DNA from: Chrysochromulina tobinii | Taxonomy: Eukaryota; Haptophyta; Prymnesiales; Chrysochromulinaceae | Length of the DNA stretch: 64,000 nucleotides | Reading direction: 5' to 3' | Assembly (NCBI GenBank): GCA_001275005.1 | Contig: JWZX01003401.1 | Span: forward strand, 1 to 64,000 | In this document: positions 9,282-18,326 of the stretch, piece by piece | Numbering within the stretch: the stretch's first letter is position 1 | How the letters are laid out: every line of letters starts with the position of its first letter | Notes under the pieces: model-generated | Told to the model about the DNA's origin: nothing | Database searches by the model: none | Seen by the model: only the letters and a program-made list of their open reading frames with translations | Made by a program: the position numbers and the translations under genes

Positions 9282-10808
9282 TCAGGGCTCTGCCTCGCAC
9301 GTGCTCGCCTCGGCAGGGTGCGCCCACTGCTCGAACACGGCAATTAACGTGAGGATGGAGACAGCGCACCCGAGGAAGAGGACGCAGGTTGGCCACGCAC
9401 GCTGAGTTAGCCACATGTAGAGGCTCCGCGGCCAGCGGTCAGCTGGGGCGGGTCTTCTGGCTCCACCGAGATCTTCCGGCAAGCACCAGAAAGAATAGAT
9501 CGGGAAGACGTAGCCGATCGCGCAGACGCCCGTCGCGCCTGTCAGAGCAAAGATCTGTGCGCTCGCGTCCGGCAGCACGGCGGCGACACCGAAGGATGAG
9601 CCCACGAGCGCCGCGGTGAACGCGGCGTTCTGCAACGGTGGTAGCACGGCGGACCGTGACGACGGCAGCATAGCATCCTCGTGCGAGCGCGACGGGTTCA
9701 GCGCCCGGCTGACCGTCGGTTTCGTCAGCGAGGAGTCCATCGGTTTCGTCAGCGATGAGTCCATCGGTTTCGTCAGCGAGGAGTCCATCGGTTTCGTCAG
9801 CGAGGAGTCCATGGGGCTCTCGTGATACAGCCTCACGAGCGTCTCACGTAGCGGCACGACATTCGGCGCGAAGCACAGCATCAGGTACAAGCAGAAGGCA
9901 CCCGCAAGCGTGCCTCCCACACGCCCGTGGAAGCCCTGCAGTACGTCCTGTGGCACATGCCCCTCGCCAAAGAGGAAGAGCCCGCCCAGCCCGACACTCA
10001 GGTAAGCCATCCCGGTGATGACGAAGGTGACGTGGAGCGCGGCCACGAGCGTTGCCGCGCCCTGCTCGCCCGGAGGCAGCGCGCGCAGCAGCGGCAAGGG
10101 ATATGGCTGCACGTACCAGGCGAAGCCGAAGATGGAAGCTGCCTCAGTCAGCTTCATGCTACCCTGCGGCAAACTCAAGAGTAGAGTATCGGCGTCCGCG
10201 TCCGTATCGCGCATGACGGCCGAGAAAACCAAGTACGCCGAGATGGCGACCATCAGCGCAACGCCGAGCAGCGAGACGAACATCATCTCGCCGAGCGAGG
10301 CCAGAGAGAGCGGGACTACAACGAAGACTGTGAGGATCACGAGGAGTGTGGTGCGCCCGAGAGGGTCTGAGGAGAGCCATTGCGGCACCCCGTAGCCTGT
10401 CTCGGTCGCCAGTTCTCCCATCGCCCGTGCACCCGTCTCTTGGATGGCGGCAAGGCTACCGCACATGGTGCCAAACAGCAGCACTATCAGTGCCACGCGA
10501 CACCATTGCAAGGCCTGCCTGCCGCCCGCGGCGAGCACGACTTCCTCGTAGCCGCTCACTCCGAGCCGCGAGGCGGCACGCACCATGAGCACGCTCGTGT
10601 AATTATTCGCGATTCCGATGACCAGAATCACGACTGTGCCGATCGAAACGCCCGAAAGTGAGAATGCGCATGCTAGCGGCGAAAGCCCGGAACCTGCGAT
10701 CGAAAGGAGCAGAGGTGCGGCGGTGGCAGCGACCGAACTGAATTGGAGACGAAAGCGTTGCGAAGGCAGCAATGAGGCCTTCAATCCGACGCCCGAGTTG
10801 TAGTCCAT
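9282..10808 (-). CDS. Amino acid transporter-like membrane protein (AAAP/SLC38-type)
   Basis: A 508-residue single-exon protein with ~11 hydrophobic segments. The N-terminal part (SVAATAAPLLLSIAGSGLSP, then a GYEEVVLAAGG segment and CRVALIVLLFGTMCGSL) follows the AAAP pattern in which an unwound first helix is followed by a Tyr/Glu-containing loop. AAAP members move neutral amino acids across plasma or vacuolar membranes; the substrate cannot be read from sequence. A cytoplasmic loop at about 335-365 holds four tandem copies of PMDSSLTK, encoded by a 24-bp minisatellite (9718-9814). It starts at ATG 10808, divergently from the VDE gene. Confidence 0.65.
   Translation of the reverse strand: MDYNSGVGLKASLLPSQRFRLQFSSVAATAAPLLLSIAGSGLSPLACAFSLSGVSIGTVVILVIGIANNYTSVLMVRAASRLGVSGYEEVVLAAGGRQALQWCRVALIVLLFGTMCGSLAAIQETGARAMGELATETGYGVPQWLSSDPLGRTTLLVILTVFVVVPLSLASLGEMMFVSLLGVALMVAISAYLVFSAVMRDTDADADTLLLSLPQGSMKLTEAASIFGFAWYVQPYPLPLLRALPPGEQGAATLVAALHVTFVITGMAYLSVGLGGLFLFGEGHVPQDVLQGFHGRVGGTLAGAFCLYLMLCFAPNVVPLRETLVRLYHESPMDSSLTKPMDSSLTKPMDSSLTKPMDSSLTKPTVSRALNPSRSHEDAMLPSSRSAVLPPLQNAAFTAALVGSSFGVAAVLPDASAQIFALTGATGVCAIGYVFPIYSFWCLPEDLGGARRPAPADRWPRSLYMWLTQRAWPTCVLFLGCAVSILTLIAVFEQWAHPAEASTCEAEP
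9718..9814. repeat. 24-bp coding minisatellite (PMDSSLTK x4)
   Basis: Four near-identical units containing GGTTTCGTCAGCGAGGAGTC on the plus strand, in frame with the minus-strand transporter. Single-base differences between units are mostly silent. Confidence 0.9.
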
Positions 10809-11239
10809 TCAGGGTTGCCGCCCTGGTCGCAGCGGCGGCGCTCTTTACAGAGTTCTCGTCCATATGTGGATAGCCTTCACGCGTCAAAAAAAGGTCTCAA
10901 AAGTGAAAAATCGCCGAAGTTTGTTTTTCATTTGAGTCTTAGAATAGGGAGTACATGTTTCCGGCAGAAGAATTCGGATGAGAGCTCCTGACATCACAAG
11001 CTCTGGTTCGCCACGAGCCCACGACAGGCAGGCCACGGGCGAGCTTGATGCAGCCGCGCCGCAATGGTGCAGACCGCCCCATCGCCAATTTTGACGTAGC
11101 CTAGCTTTCTTAATCAACGAGCGCCACTGAATGGCTGGACTTGACTTGAAGTAATTGAACTGAACTGAACTGAACTGAACTGACTTTAATCGTTGTGAAT
11201 ACAGAAAGTGATGAAAATTTGGAACGGGAGAGATAGGAG
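10809..11239. promoter_or_regulatory. Divergent promoter region, transporter / VDE
   Basis: Intergenic between two divergent genes. An ACTTG pair at 11139-11149 and five GAACT units at 11156-11183 lie just upstream of the VDE ATG (11240). Confidence 0.45.
11138..11186 (+). repeat. ACTTG / GAACT pentanucleotide array
   Basis: GACTTGACTTGAA is followed by (TGAAC)n. The second part is a diverged version of the ACTTG unit. It ends 53 bp before the VDE start codon. Confidence 0.85.
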
Positions 11240-12508
11240 ATGCGTGCTCAAGTCCAGCAGCCTGTCGCGGCGTCGTCGTCCCGCAGTGCTGCTGCTGCCG
11301 CAACAGCGGCGGCTGTCACGGCCGCGCCACGATGGGCCGCGGCAGTCCTCGTCTCTGCGGCGCTCTCTCTGCAACCACCCTTGCCAGCGATCGCAGAGAC
11401 GACTACCGCTGGGTTTGAGGAGTTTGCCGCCGCAGGTGGCAAGATGAAAGCCGATCCGAATTGCTTCTTCACCGATTGCAAGGAGCCTACGAAGGCGTGC
11501 TTCACCAATCCTGCGTGCCTCAAAGGCATCACGTGCCTCGGCAACTGCCGTGGCGAGCAGCTGTGCGCAACCCAGTGCTTCGCACGCTTCGGGTCAGAGA
11601 AGCTCAACTCATGGCTGAGCTGCACCCTCGAAGAGAAGGAGTGCGTGAGCACGGGCGTGAAGCAAGACACGTCTAAATTCTATGCGAATGCGCCGCCAGT
11701 GGCTCCCGCGTTCAAGCCGTCGGACCTCGAGGGAAAGTGGTACAAAGTGCTCGGCTACAGCCCCAAGTACGACATGTACCCATGCCAGACAAACACCTTC
11801 ACTGCGCGCGCCGATGGTGGATTGGAAAACGACATCCTCTTCCGCGTCCCAAAGCCGGACGGCTCGGGCAGCTGGACGAACAACTTCAAGGAGACGATGG
11901 ATAACAGCAAGGGGCCACGCGGCACCGCCTCGATGGTGGTTGAGGGGAAGATGTTCGGTCTCACCTTCCATGAGGACTGGTACGTGATCGGAGTGGGCAA
12001 AGGATACCGCGTCGTTGCGTACAAGGGTGACACGCAGCAGGGTCCGTACGAAGGTGCCTTCGTCTTCACGGAGACGAAAGATGCGCTGCAAGGCAGCGCT
12101 AGCGATGCGATGAGGCTGGCCATCGACGCAGGTTGGTCCGAATCCCCACAGCACCGAATCCCCACAGCTCGCAGTTGATCCGTTTCTCATGCACGACCCA
12201 TGGACGCTCACCGTCCGTGTGCTGATGACCTCTGCTGATGACCTCTGATTGTTTCCCTCATCAGGCTCACCGTCCGTGTGCTGATCTCGCGCTCTGTGCT
12301 GTTCACAGACATTCGGCGCGGGGGGCTCGACCCCTCGCAGATGGCGCCCATCGACAACAGCTGCCCCGACGACACGATCGCCGCTGGAGTTTCGTCTACA
12401 GAAGCCTCCAAGGAGAAGCTCGAGTGGAAGGACGTCTTCGAACTGACGGAATGGTTCCGTCCGGGCACCCTCAAGAAAGACACTTCGTTCGACCCCAACA
12501 AAATGTAG
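11240..12508 (+). CDS. Violaxanthin de-epoxidase family protein, plastid-lumen targeted
   Basis: Two exons (11240 to ~12135 and 12265-12508), about 379 residues. Residues 1-52 look like a plastid transit peptide plus a thylakoid-lumen signal ending PAIAET. A Cys-rich region follows (CFFTDCKEPTKACFTNPACL, GNCRGEQLCATQCF), equivalent to the VDE N-terminal Cys domain. A lipocalin barrel then starts at GKWYKV and includes DWYVIGVGKGYRVVAY and YEGAFVFTET. VDEs convert violaxanthin, or diadinoxanthin in chlorophyll-c algae, using ascorbate in the acidified lumen for photoprotection. It could instead be a VDE-like (VDL) or VDE-related (VDR) paralogue. The C-terminal exon gives DNSCPDDT and a charged tail. 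The exon 1 donor is uncertain: a canonical GTTGGT at 12132 breaks the frame, while a weak GTCCGA at 12136 keeps it. Confidence 0.85.
12136..12264 (+). other. VDE intron with duplicated exon segment and introner-like core
   Basis: It ends CCCTCATCAG. The 21 nt at 12206-12226 are identical to the first 21 nt of exon 2 (12265-12285). Between the copies lie TGATGACCTC-type units (CTGATGACCTC twice, TGATTGTTTCC). The copy is internal rather than at the donor, unlike the other duplicated introns. The exact 5' splice site is unresolved. Confidence 0.6.
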
Positions 12509-13380
12509 CAGAGCATTACCAGCACGCATTTTTGACGGCCAAATGCGTGAATTCGGTCGCGGATACGAACAAGCGAGGGGGAACAAGCTCGAAATGCCGT
12601 TACGACCATCCGCGCCCCGCCGGAGGGCCGCTCCCGCGCCGGACTCGGGCCGTGAGTGTTGATGATTTGTTTGATGATGACCTCGATGAATGGTTGAAGC
12701 GCATTTGAACTCAACACCGAACTTCCACACTCACGGACGGGATCGGGAACACGCTCCCGTCCGCTACGGTCAACGGTGGCACCGTCACCGGATGTCTATA
12801 ATCTGCGCTGGTCTCAAAATCGAATACATGTAGAATGTAAAGGTGAATATACTCAATCCGATCGTCTAAAAGTCAAAACGAAATCAAAATCACTCCTCGC
12901 TCGAGGCTAGGGTAGCGTCGCGCGTAGGTTCTAGGTATGTCGTTTCCTTGTGCGTGGTGCTGGCGTGGACCGTGGTCCACGGCCGCCGACCAGCGTGAGC
13001 GTCCCCGCGGTGCCGTTCTGCTGCGTTGAGCTCTTCACGTTCTCCTTCAGCGCAAACCCGCCGGCGTTCTCTGCACTCTTCTGCGCTGCCGTCACCAGTC
13101 TCTCCCCGCACCATGCACTCCTCTCTCTCTCTGGCCTCTCAATGCTCTCCTCCCCTGGGGCGCCTGCGCAATCGTGGCCCACATGCTCTCGGCTCTCTCG
13201 CGTCGCCTCTCTCGTCACCTCACACTGTGCAGCCCACACGTGAATGTGAACGCACTCTAGTGCAGATTGCCCAGCCGCCCCCACGCATGACCTCCGCTCC
13301 GCTGCACGCCATGCTTCACCACATGGATTGCGACAGGTGGCCTTTGCCGGAGAAAACGTCGAGCACGGACGGAGAGCTCT
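12509..13380. other. Intergenic region, nothing recognised
   Basis: It separates the 3' ends of the convergent VDE and septin genes. Open frames in 13020-13380 read as Ser/Pro-rich low-complexity antisense sequence and are not supported. Confidence 0.4.
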
Positions 13381-15876
13381 TCACATCGCACTCTCCGCTC
13401 CCGCCATCTCATTCTCCTTGGTCGTCGCTTTCACCTCCGCGATCAGTCGGCGCGTTGCCGCGCCCACGTCCTGGAGGAGAGCCGGCGCCGCCTCGCGCAG
13501 CTGCCCGAGGACCGAGCTCGCTCCCTTGGCCCTCTCGCTCGCCTCCCTCGCCAAGGTCTCAGAGGCGGCTCGCGCATGCTCGCCCGCGCCGCGCGCCCAG
13601 CTGCCCACCACTGCACCCGTCGACCTGGCGGCGGAGACGAATGAACTGGCGACGCTACAGTCGTCGCTGGCCGCCTCGGCGGCTGCCTCGCACGCCTCCG
13701 CACGCGCCAACGCCTGGCGAAGGCTGCGCGCGAGCAACCCTTTCTCGTCCGCAGCCGAACGCTCGGCCACCCGAAGTGCGTCGTCCCGCTCCCTTAGCTC
13801 GCGCTCCCTTAGCTCTGCAAGGGCTTGCGCCTGAATGAGCTGCCCTCGCACCTCTGCCAGTGCGTTCTCGTAGCGCGCAGTCAGCATCGCCTTCTCATGC
13901 CCCGAGCTTCCCCAACTGCTGCCGTGCGAGCTCCAGCTGCCGGCTGGCTGATAGGTCAGTGCCGGTGGCCCAGCGCACAGCGTGAGGCGCCATCGCGGCG
14001 CCCAGCGCGAGCAGGAGCACCAGCAACGTGCGTGCGGCGAGCTTGGGCGGCACACCGAGCGCTAGGCACACCTCCGCCGCCGTTGATCGCAAGCCTGCCG
14101 CCCGCCGTTGAATCCCGTGCACCCCGCGCGCGGCGCGCGAAACCACCGCTTTGGCAGCCAGCGCCGCTGCGGTCGTGGAGCGACGCGAGAGGGGCCGTGA
14201 AGCTCGCCAGATCTCATACCTATTGAGGGAGGCAATCAGATGCTATCAGAGGCAATTAATTAGAGGCAATCAGGGCCGTGAGCTCGCCAGATCTCGTACT
14301 TGGAGCGCGCGGCCATTTTAAGGTCGTGCCACTGGCCCGACCACATGAGCAGGTTGCGCAGCGCGGGCAGGTCCGAGTGCGCCGGCTCTGAGGAGAGCGC
14401 GTCGCCCCATGGGTACTTGCGTAGGTAGACCTGATGCCCGGCGTCGAGAAATGCGTCGGTCGAGCCGATCACGGCCCACGGCTGCTGGTATTCACACTTA
14501 TCCTGCGCCTCCATGGAGCGGATGACACCCTGGTCGAAGGCGTACGCCTCGATGCCCTCCCGCTGCAGCGTCTCGCGCAGCTGCTGCTTAAACTCCTCCT
14601 TCTCCTTGGTGGTCATCGTGTCGGACTTGGCGATGATCGGCACGATGTTCACCTTCTTGTGCAGCGCGCGCATGAAGGCGATGTCCATGTGCTTGAGACG
14701 ATGCGGCGCGATGAAGTACAGGCACACGTGTACGAGCGGGTCCTGCAGCCGCAGTCGCTCTGCGTCGCGAGGCGACCACGAAGATTCCGCTCGCAGCTGG
14801 CGCTCGAAGAGGCCGTCAATGTACTGCTCGACGACGTCAAACGACTCCTGGGCGTCGAGCGACTCGCCGTAGCCGGGCGTGTCGACGAGGGTGACCTGCA
14901 GCTCGTGCTTGCCCACCGTGATCGAGAAGGGGTCGAAGGCCTTGATGCACACCGTCGCGCTCGTGAGCGCGCGCCGGCTTCGTCGACTGCGTCGCTCAAT
15001 GGTGTCGTCGTCGTCGTCGGCGCCGTCGTCGTCGGCGCCACCCGGGCCGCCTGCCGGCTCGTCGGAGGCGCGGCGCATCTGCTTGAGTTGGATGTGCACT
15101 GCGTCGCACTCGCTCTGCAGGATGCTCGCCTCGAGCTGTCGCTCCGCCGCCGCCACGAAGTCGGCCTGGTCGGCCGCTCGCTTCATCTCGAGTCGCCTCC
15201 CGCGGCAGCACTCGCGCAGTGAGCGCAGCTCGTTGCGCTGGCGCTCGTCGGCGGCCGAGAGCTCCTTGAGCTTGGCGCCGAGCGCCGCCATCGACTGGCC
15301 CATCTGCTCGATCTCCGCCTGCTTGGCACTCGCCCTTGTGTACTGCGCCTTCTCGACCGCCGCCTGCAGCTCGCGCTCGGCCGCGTTGCGCTGCGCGCCC
15401 GCCTCGGCGAGCTGGCGGCGCGTCTCGATCTCGATGGCCGTCTCCTTGCGCTCGAAGAGGGCAAAAGAGGCCTCGTCGTCTTTGAATGACTGGAAGAAGG
15501 ATTCGAGCAGCGTCGTCTTGCCGAGGCCTGCCTCGCCCACCACCATCAGGTTGAAGGACTCCATCGCAGGCTCACGCAGCGTCTTGGGTTCGGTGATGCG
15601 ACCATGGTACGGATCGTGGTGCGGCGTGCTGCCGCTGCGCGGGGAGGCGACGTTCGCCGAGTAAGCCGCCTTCATCGTGCGGTACTCGATGCCGATCGAG
15701 CCATCAGGCACCAGATCGTCACCGCCCTGCCCAGTCTCACCGCCGCCGGTAGTGGTGGACGCCAAGTCCCATTCATGATCCGCTTCCCATGTCTCGAGCG
15801 GGAGTCCTGAGGCACCCGAGGCACCCGAGAGGTGGCGGAACGAGTCGGACAGCTGCTCGCTGCCTCTGGATTCCAT
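13381..15876 (-). CDS. Septin GTPase with coiled-coil insert, C-terminal TM and coiled coil
   Basis: Two exons (15876-14300 and 14219-13381, phase 2), about 804 residues. G1 P-loop VVGEAGLGKTTLL at ~112, G3 VDTPGYGE at ~331 and G4 AKSD at ~416, followed by the septin-type KEKEEFKQQLRE, identify a septin. G1 and G3 are ~210 residues apart, where septins have about 50; the extra ~150 residues are a charged coiled coil ending in an Asp run. Exon 2 adds a hydrophobic helix (TLLVLLLALGAAMAPHAV), then a long coiled coil. Septins form membrane-associated filaments at division sites and cilia bases. After the TM the frame breaks by one base at a GGGG run (plus-strand CCCC 13900-13903). Removing one base joins RQQLGKLG to HEKAMLTARYENALAEV and restores the coil. 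Confidence 0.85.
14220..14299 (-). other. Septin intron whose 5' end copies the next exon
   Basis: 80 bp, donor GTACGAG, acceptor CCTCCCTCAATAG, phase 2. The first 26 nt of the intron match the first 27 nt of exon 2 except for one substitution and one inserted T. The rest is TGATTGCCTC-type repeats. Confidence 0.85.
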
Positions 15877-16211
15877 GCTGTCGCCGCTTTTCCCACGAAA
15901 GGCTGGACGGAGGGTTGATTACTTCTGCCAGTTCTGCAGCTTTGCAAAGTTCGATCGGCGAAGAACGCTTCGGACCCCACAGGGCCTCCTTCGCATGGAC
16001 GGAGGTGTGACCGATGGGGTTGAAATCGTACCAGGGTCCACACAATGTAGATATGGCGAGGCAACCACCTAACCCGTTAATTTCAGTCAGAACTGGAACA
16101 TCGGATCTACGCGAATGTCAGTTATTGTGCGTCGTGTGGTTGTGACCTACTAGTACTAACCTCCAGCTACTCTGCAAGCAGATCAATCCCGTCGCTCGCG
16201 TATCGCTCGCG
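15877..16211. other. Upstream region of septin, nothing recognised
   Basis: 335 bp between the septin start and the stop of the next minus-strand gene. No repeat array or clear motif is seen. Confidence 0.4.
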
Positions 16212-18281
16212 TTAACGCTGCGATTCCGGCGTCCGTGCGTCTCGCAGCGTCAGCGGCACCTCCAAGCTCTCTAGTGGCGGCACCACCTCCATAGCCTGAG
16301 AGCACACCTTGGGGTTGGGTTTGGGGTTGGGCAGGCCCGGTGCCCTCTTGGGCTGGAGACCAGGCTGGACTCGGGGCTGGAGCGGTGCGTCGTCGTCGTA
16401 AAAGTCGTCCTCGTTGCAGATGCGGCAGACCTCAAAGGCGACACGGACGTCGACGTCCTCGCTCGCGCGCTGGGCGACAGGCGCCGTCGACAATGCCCCG
16501 TCACTGCCAGGGCTGCCTTGCCTGCCGGGGCTGCCTTGCCTGCCAGGGCTGCCTTGCCTGCCGGGGCTGCCTTGCCTGCCGGGGCTGCCTCGCAAGCTGC
16601 CTGGTCGGCCGGGGCTGTTCGGGCGCGAGTGCATAGTGGGCGTTAGTACCTGGGTTGGTACGTCGATCAGCTCGCGGTCGGGCAGCCCGCTATCGAGGCA
16701 CACGTGGCGGAAAACGTTCGTGTAGTACGAGGTGACGATACGAAGATCCGTCGAGATCGTGAAGCGCTTCGTAAAGCGGAGCGCAGCAGCGACACGCGGC
16801 GGGTGGAGCCGCTCAGGCATCTCGGCGAGCTTGGCGACACATTTCGCGGCCAGCTCGTCGTACGTCTTCAGTTTCGTCAACGGCAAGGGCATCTTTGCGA
16901 GATCGAGCCGATTGATACGAGGCTTGAGGAGCTCGCTCGCGCGCGCCTCCGTGTAGCACCAACCGCTCTGCTCGTACGTAGTCATCTCGGCGGGCGCGTC
17001 GGCCGGCAGTGCCGTATGCATCCAGATGAGCGTATGCGCGTGCCCGTACCACACCTTCGATGCCTCGAGCCCACGCAGGTAAAGAACCTTCTGTTTGGGC
17101 GAGCGCGCAGCGTGGCGTACTGGCTTGGGCTGGTAGAGCGACGCCCAATCCCAAAACAGGGCGAATTCCACCGCATCGAGGCCGAGGGGGGCGAAGATGA
17201 GCGCGCGCAGCCCGCTCGCAGAGCACTTGTTCTCCAGGTACAGTCGGCACGCCGCGCCTACTCGCTCCAGATGGAAGCAGTTCGGGTCGGGCTCGAACGT
17301 GGACAGCCAGCGGCAACTAACGGACACGAAGAGCTTACCGAAGCGGCGCGTCGCCTCTGGTGCACCGACGAGGGCCTTGAGCCCGTCGTAGATGCCCTGC
17401 AGCTCGCCCGCTGTCCAGAAGCGCTTATGTGGGATGTCCTGCCGGCACATGAGCTTCTGCCCATCGGCAGCGCACGCAGCGACATACGAGCCACGCACGG
17501 CGGCCACCGCGCCCGTCGACACCGATTCGATGAGCGCAGCCACATCGAAATAGTCGCGATGGCGTAGCCGGGCGAAGATCTTCGATTGGTGGTAGAAGCG
17601 CTGCACAAGCGCCGCCGCCGATGACTGGGCTCGAAAGAGCGCCTCTTCCTCGGCTACCCTCGCGCGCCGCTGTTGCTCGAGCTCCGCCCGTCGTTGCGCC
17701 GCTGACGCCGCCTCCGCTGCTGCTGCCGCCTCCGCTGCCGCGGCCTCTGCCGCCTCTGCCACCGCCGCCGCTGCGGACGCCGCCGCCGCCGCTGCCGCCT
17801 CCGCTGCTGCCGCCTCTGCCGCCTCTGCCGCCTCTGCCACCGCCGCTGCTGCCTCTGCTGCCGTCAGATGAGGCTGATGTCGCCTCTGCTGCCCAAGCTC
17901 ACGCCGCCGTCTGGGCGACACGCGCCCGGGAGAGAGAGGCCATCCCATCGTCTCGTCCAAGTTGGGCGGGCGCGCCGTCGGCAGGCACAGCTCGTAAGCA
18001 CGCTCCAGCTTCGCCTTCTTCTGCTTCTCCAGCTCCATCGCCTTGCGCTGCGCCTCCTTGCTGCTGCGTGAGGAGGCGGACCTAGTGGACCGAGGTTGGC
18101 GCGAGCTGGTGGACGGTGAGGAGATGAAGTTACGCGTCGGTGTCCTGCAGGGCCTCGAGCTAGGCTTCTTGGGCGCCGCGGCCACGGCCATCGACTGCCA
18201 CATCGACAGTCCGTCCACACTTTTGTCGCTCAAAAAGTGCAGTTTTTTTCTTTTTTCTGATTCATTGCGTTCACTTTGCAT
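16212..18281 (-). CDS. Protein with unassigned FWDW/GWCYxE domain, Ala-rich coil and SPGRQG repeats
   Basis: 689 residues, one exon, ATG at 18281. Residues ~1-85 are basic and Ser-rich. Residues ~140-215 are an Ala/Glu helix encoded by GCC/GCT trinucleotide repeats. Residues ~225-520 form a compact domain with ordered motifs: FVSVSCRWLSTFEPDPN, FALFWDWASLYQP, WYGHAHTLIWMHTALP and YEQSGWCYTEARASELL. I recognise this motif order from algal and other protist proteins but cannot name a family or reaction. The spacing of W-x-D and WCYxE blocks is loosely like TIR/HET-type signalling domains, which is a guess. The C terminus has five or six SPGRQG units (18-bp minisatellite) and a short Cys/acidic tail. 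Confidence 0.6.
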   Translation of the reverse strand: MQSERNESEKRKKLHFLSDKSVDGLSMWQSMAVAAAPKKPSSRPCRTPTRNFISSPSTSSRQPRSTRSASSRSSKEAQRKAMELEKQKKAKLERAYELCLPTARPPNLDETMGWPLSPGRVSPRRRRELGQQRRHQPHLTAAEAAAAVAEAAEAAEAAAAEAAAAAAASAAAAVAEAAEAAAAEAAAAAEAASAAQRRAELEQQRRARVAEEEALFRAQSSAAALVQRFYHQSKIFARLRHRDYFDVAALIESVSTGAVAAVRGSYVAACAADGQKLMCRQDIPHKRFWTAGELQGIYDGLKALVGAPEATRRFGKLFVSVSCRWLSTFEPDPNCFHLERVGAACRLYLENKCSASGLRALIFAPLGLDAVEFALFWDWASLYQPKPVRHAARSPKQKVLYLRGLEASKVWYGHAHTLIWMHTALPADAPAEMTTYEQSGWCYTEARASELLKPRINRLDLAKMPLPLTKLKTYDELAAKCVAKLAEMPERLHPPRVAAALRFTKRFTISTDLRIVTSYYTNVFRHVCLDSGLPDRELIDVPTQVLTPTMHSRPNSPGRPGSLRGSPGRQGSPGRQGSPGRQGSPGRQGSPGSDGALSTAPVAQRASEDVDVRVAFEVCRICNEDDFYDDDAPLQPRVQPGLQPKRAPGLPNPKPNPKVCSQAMEVVPPLESLEVPLTLRDARTPESQR
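16503..16600. repeat. 18-bp coding minisatellite (GSPGRQ)
   Basis: Five or six units of CTGCCTTGCCTGCCGGGG on the plus strand, alternating CCAGGG and CCGGGG variants, in frame with the minus-strand gene. Confidence 0.85.
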
Positions 18282-18326
18282 GCGCTCGCAAGCAAGTCAG
18301 TTCAACGTACTAGCATCTCAAAGCTT

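Noticed and set aside
13026-13838. Plus-strand Ser/Pro-rich frame opposite septin exon 2
   Set aside because: The minus strand encodes a continuous coiled coil in frame with the septin; the plus frame is its shadow.
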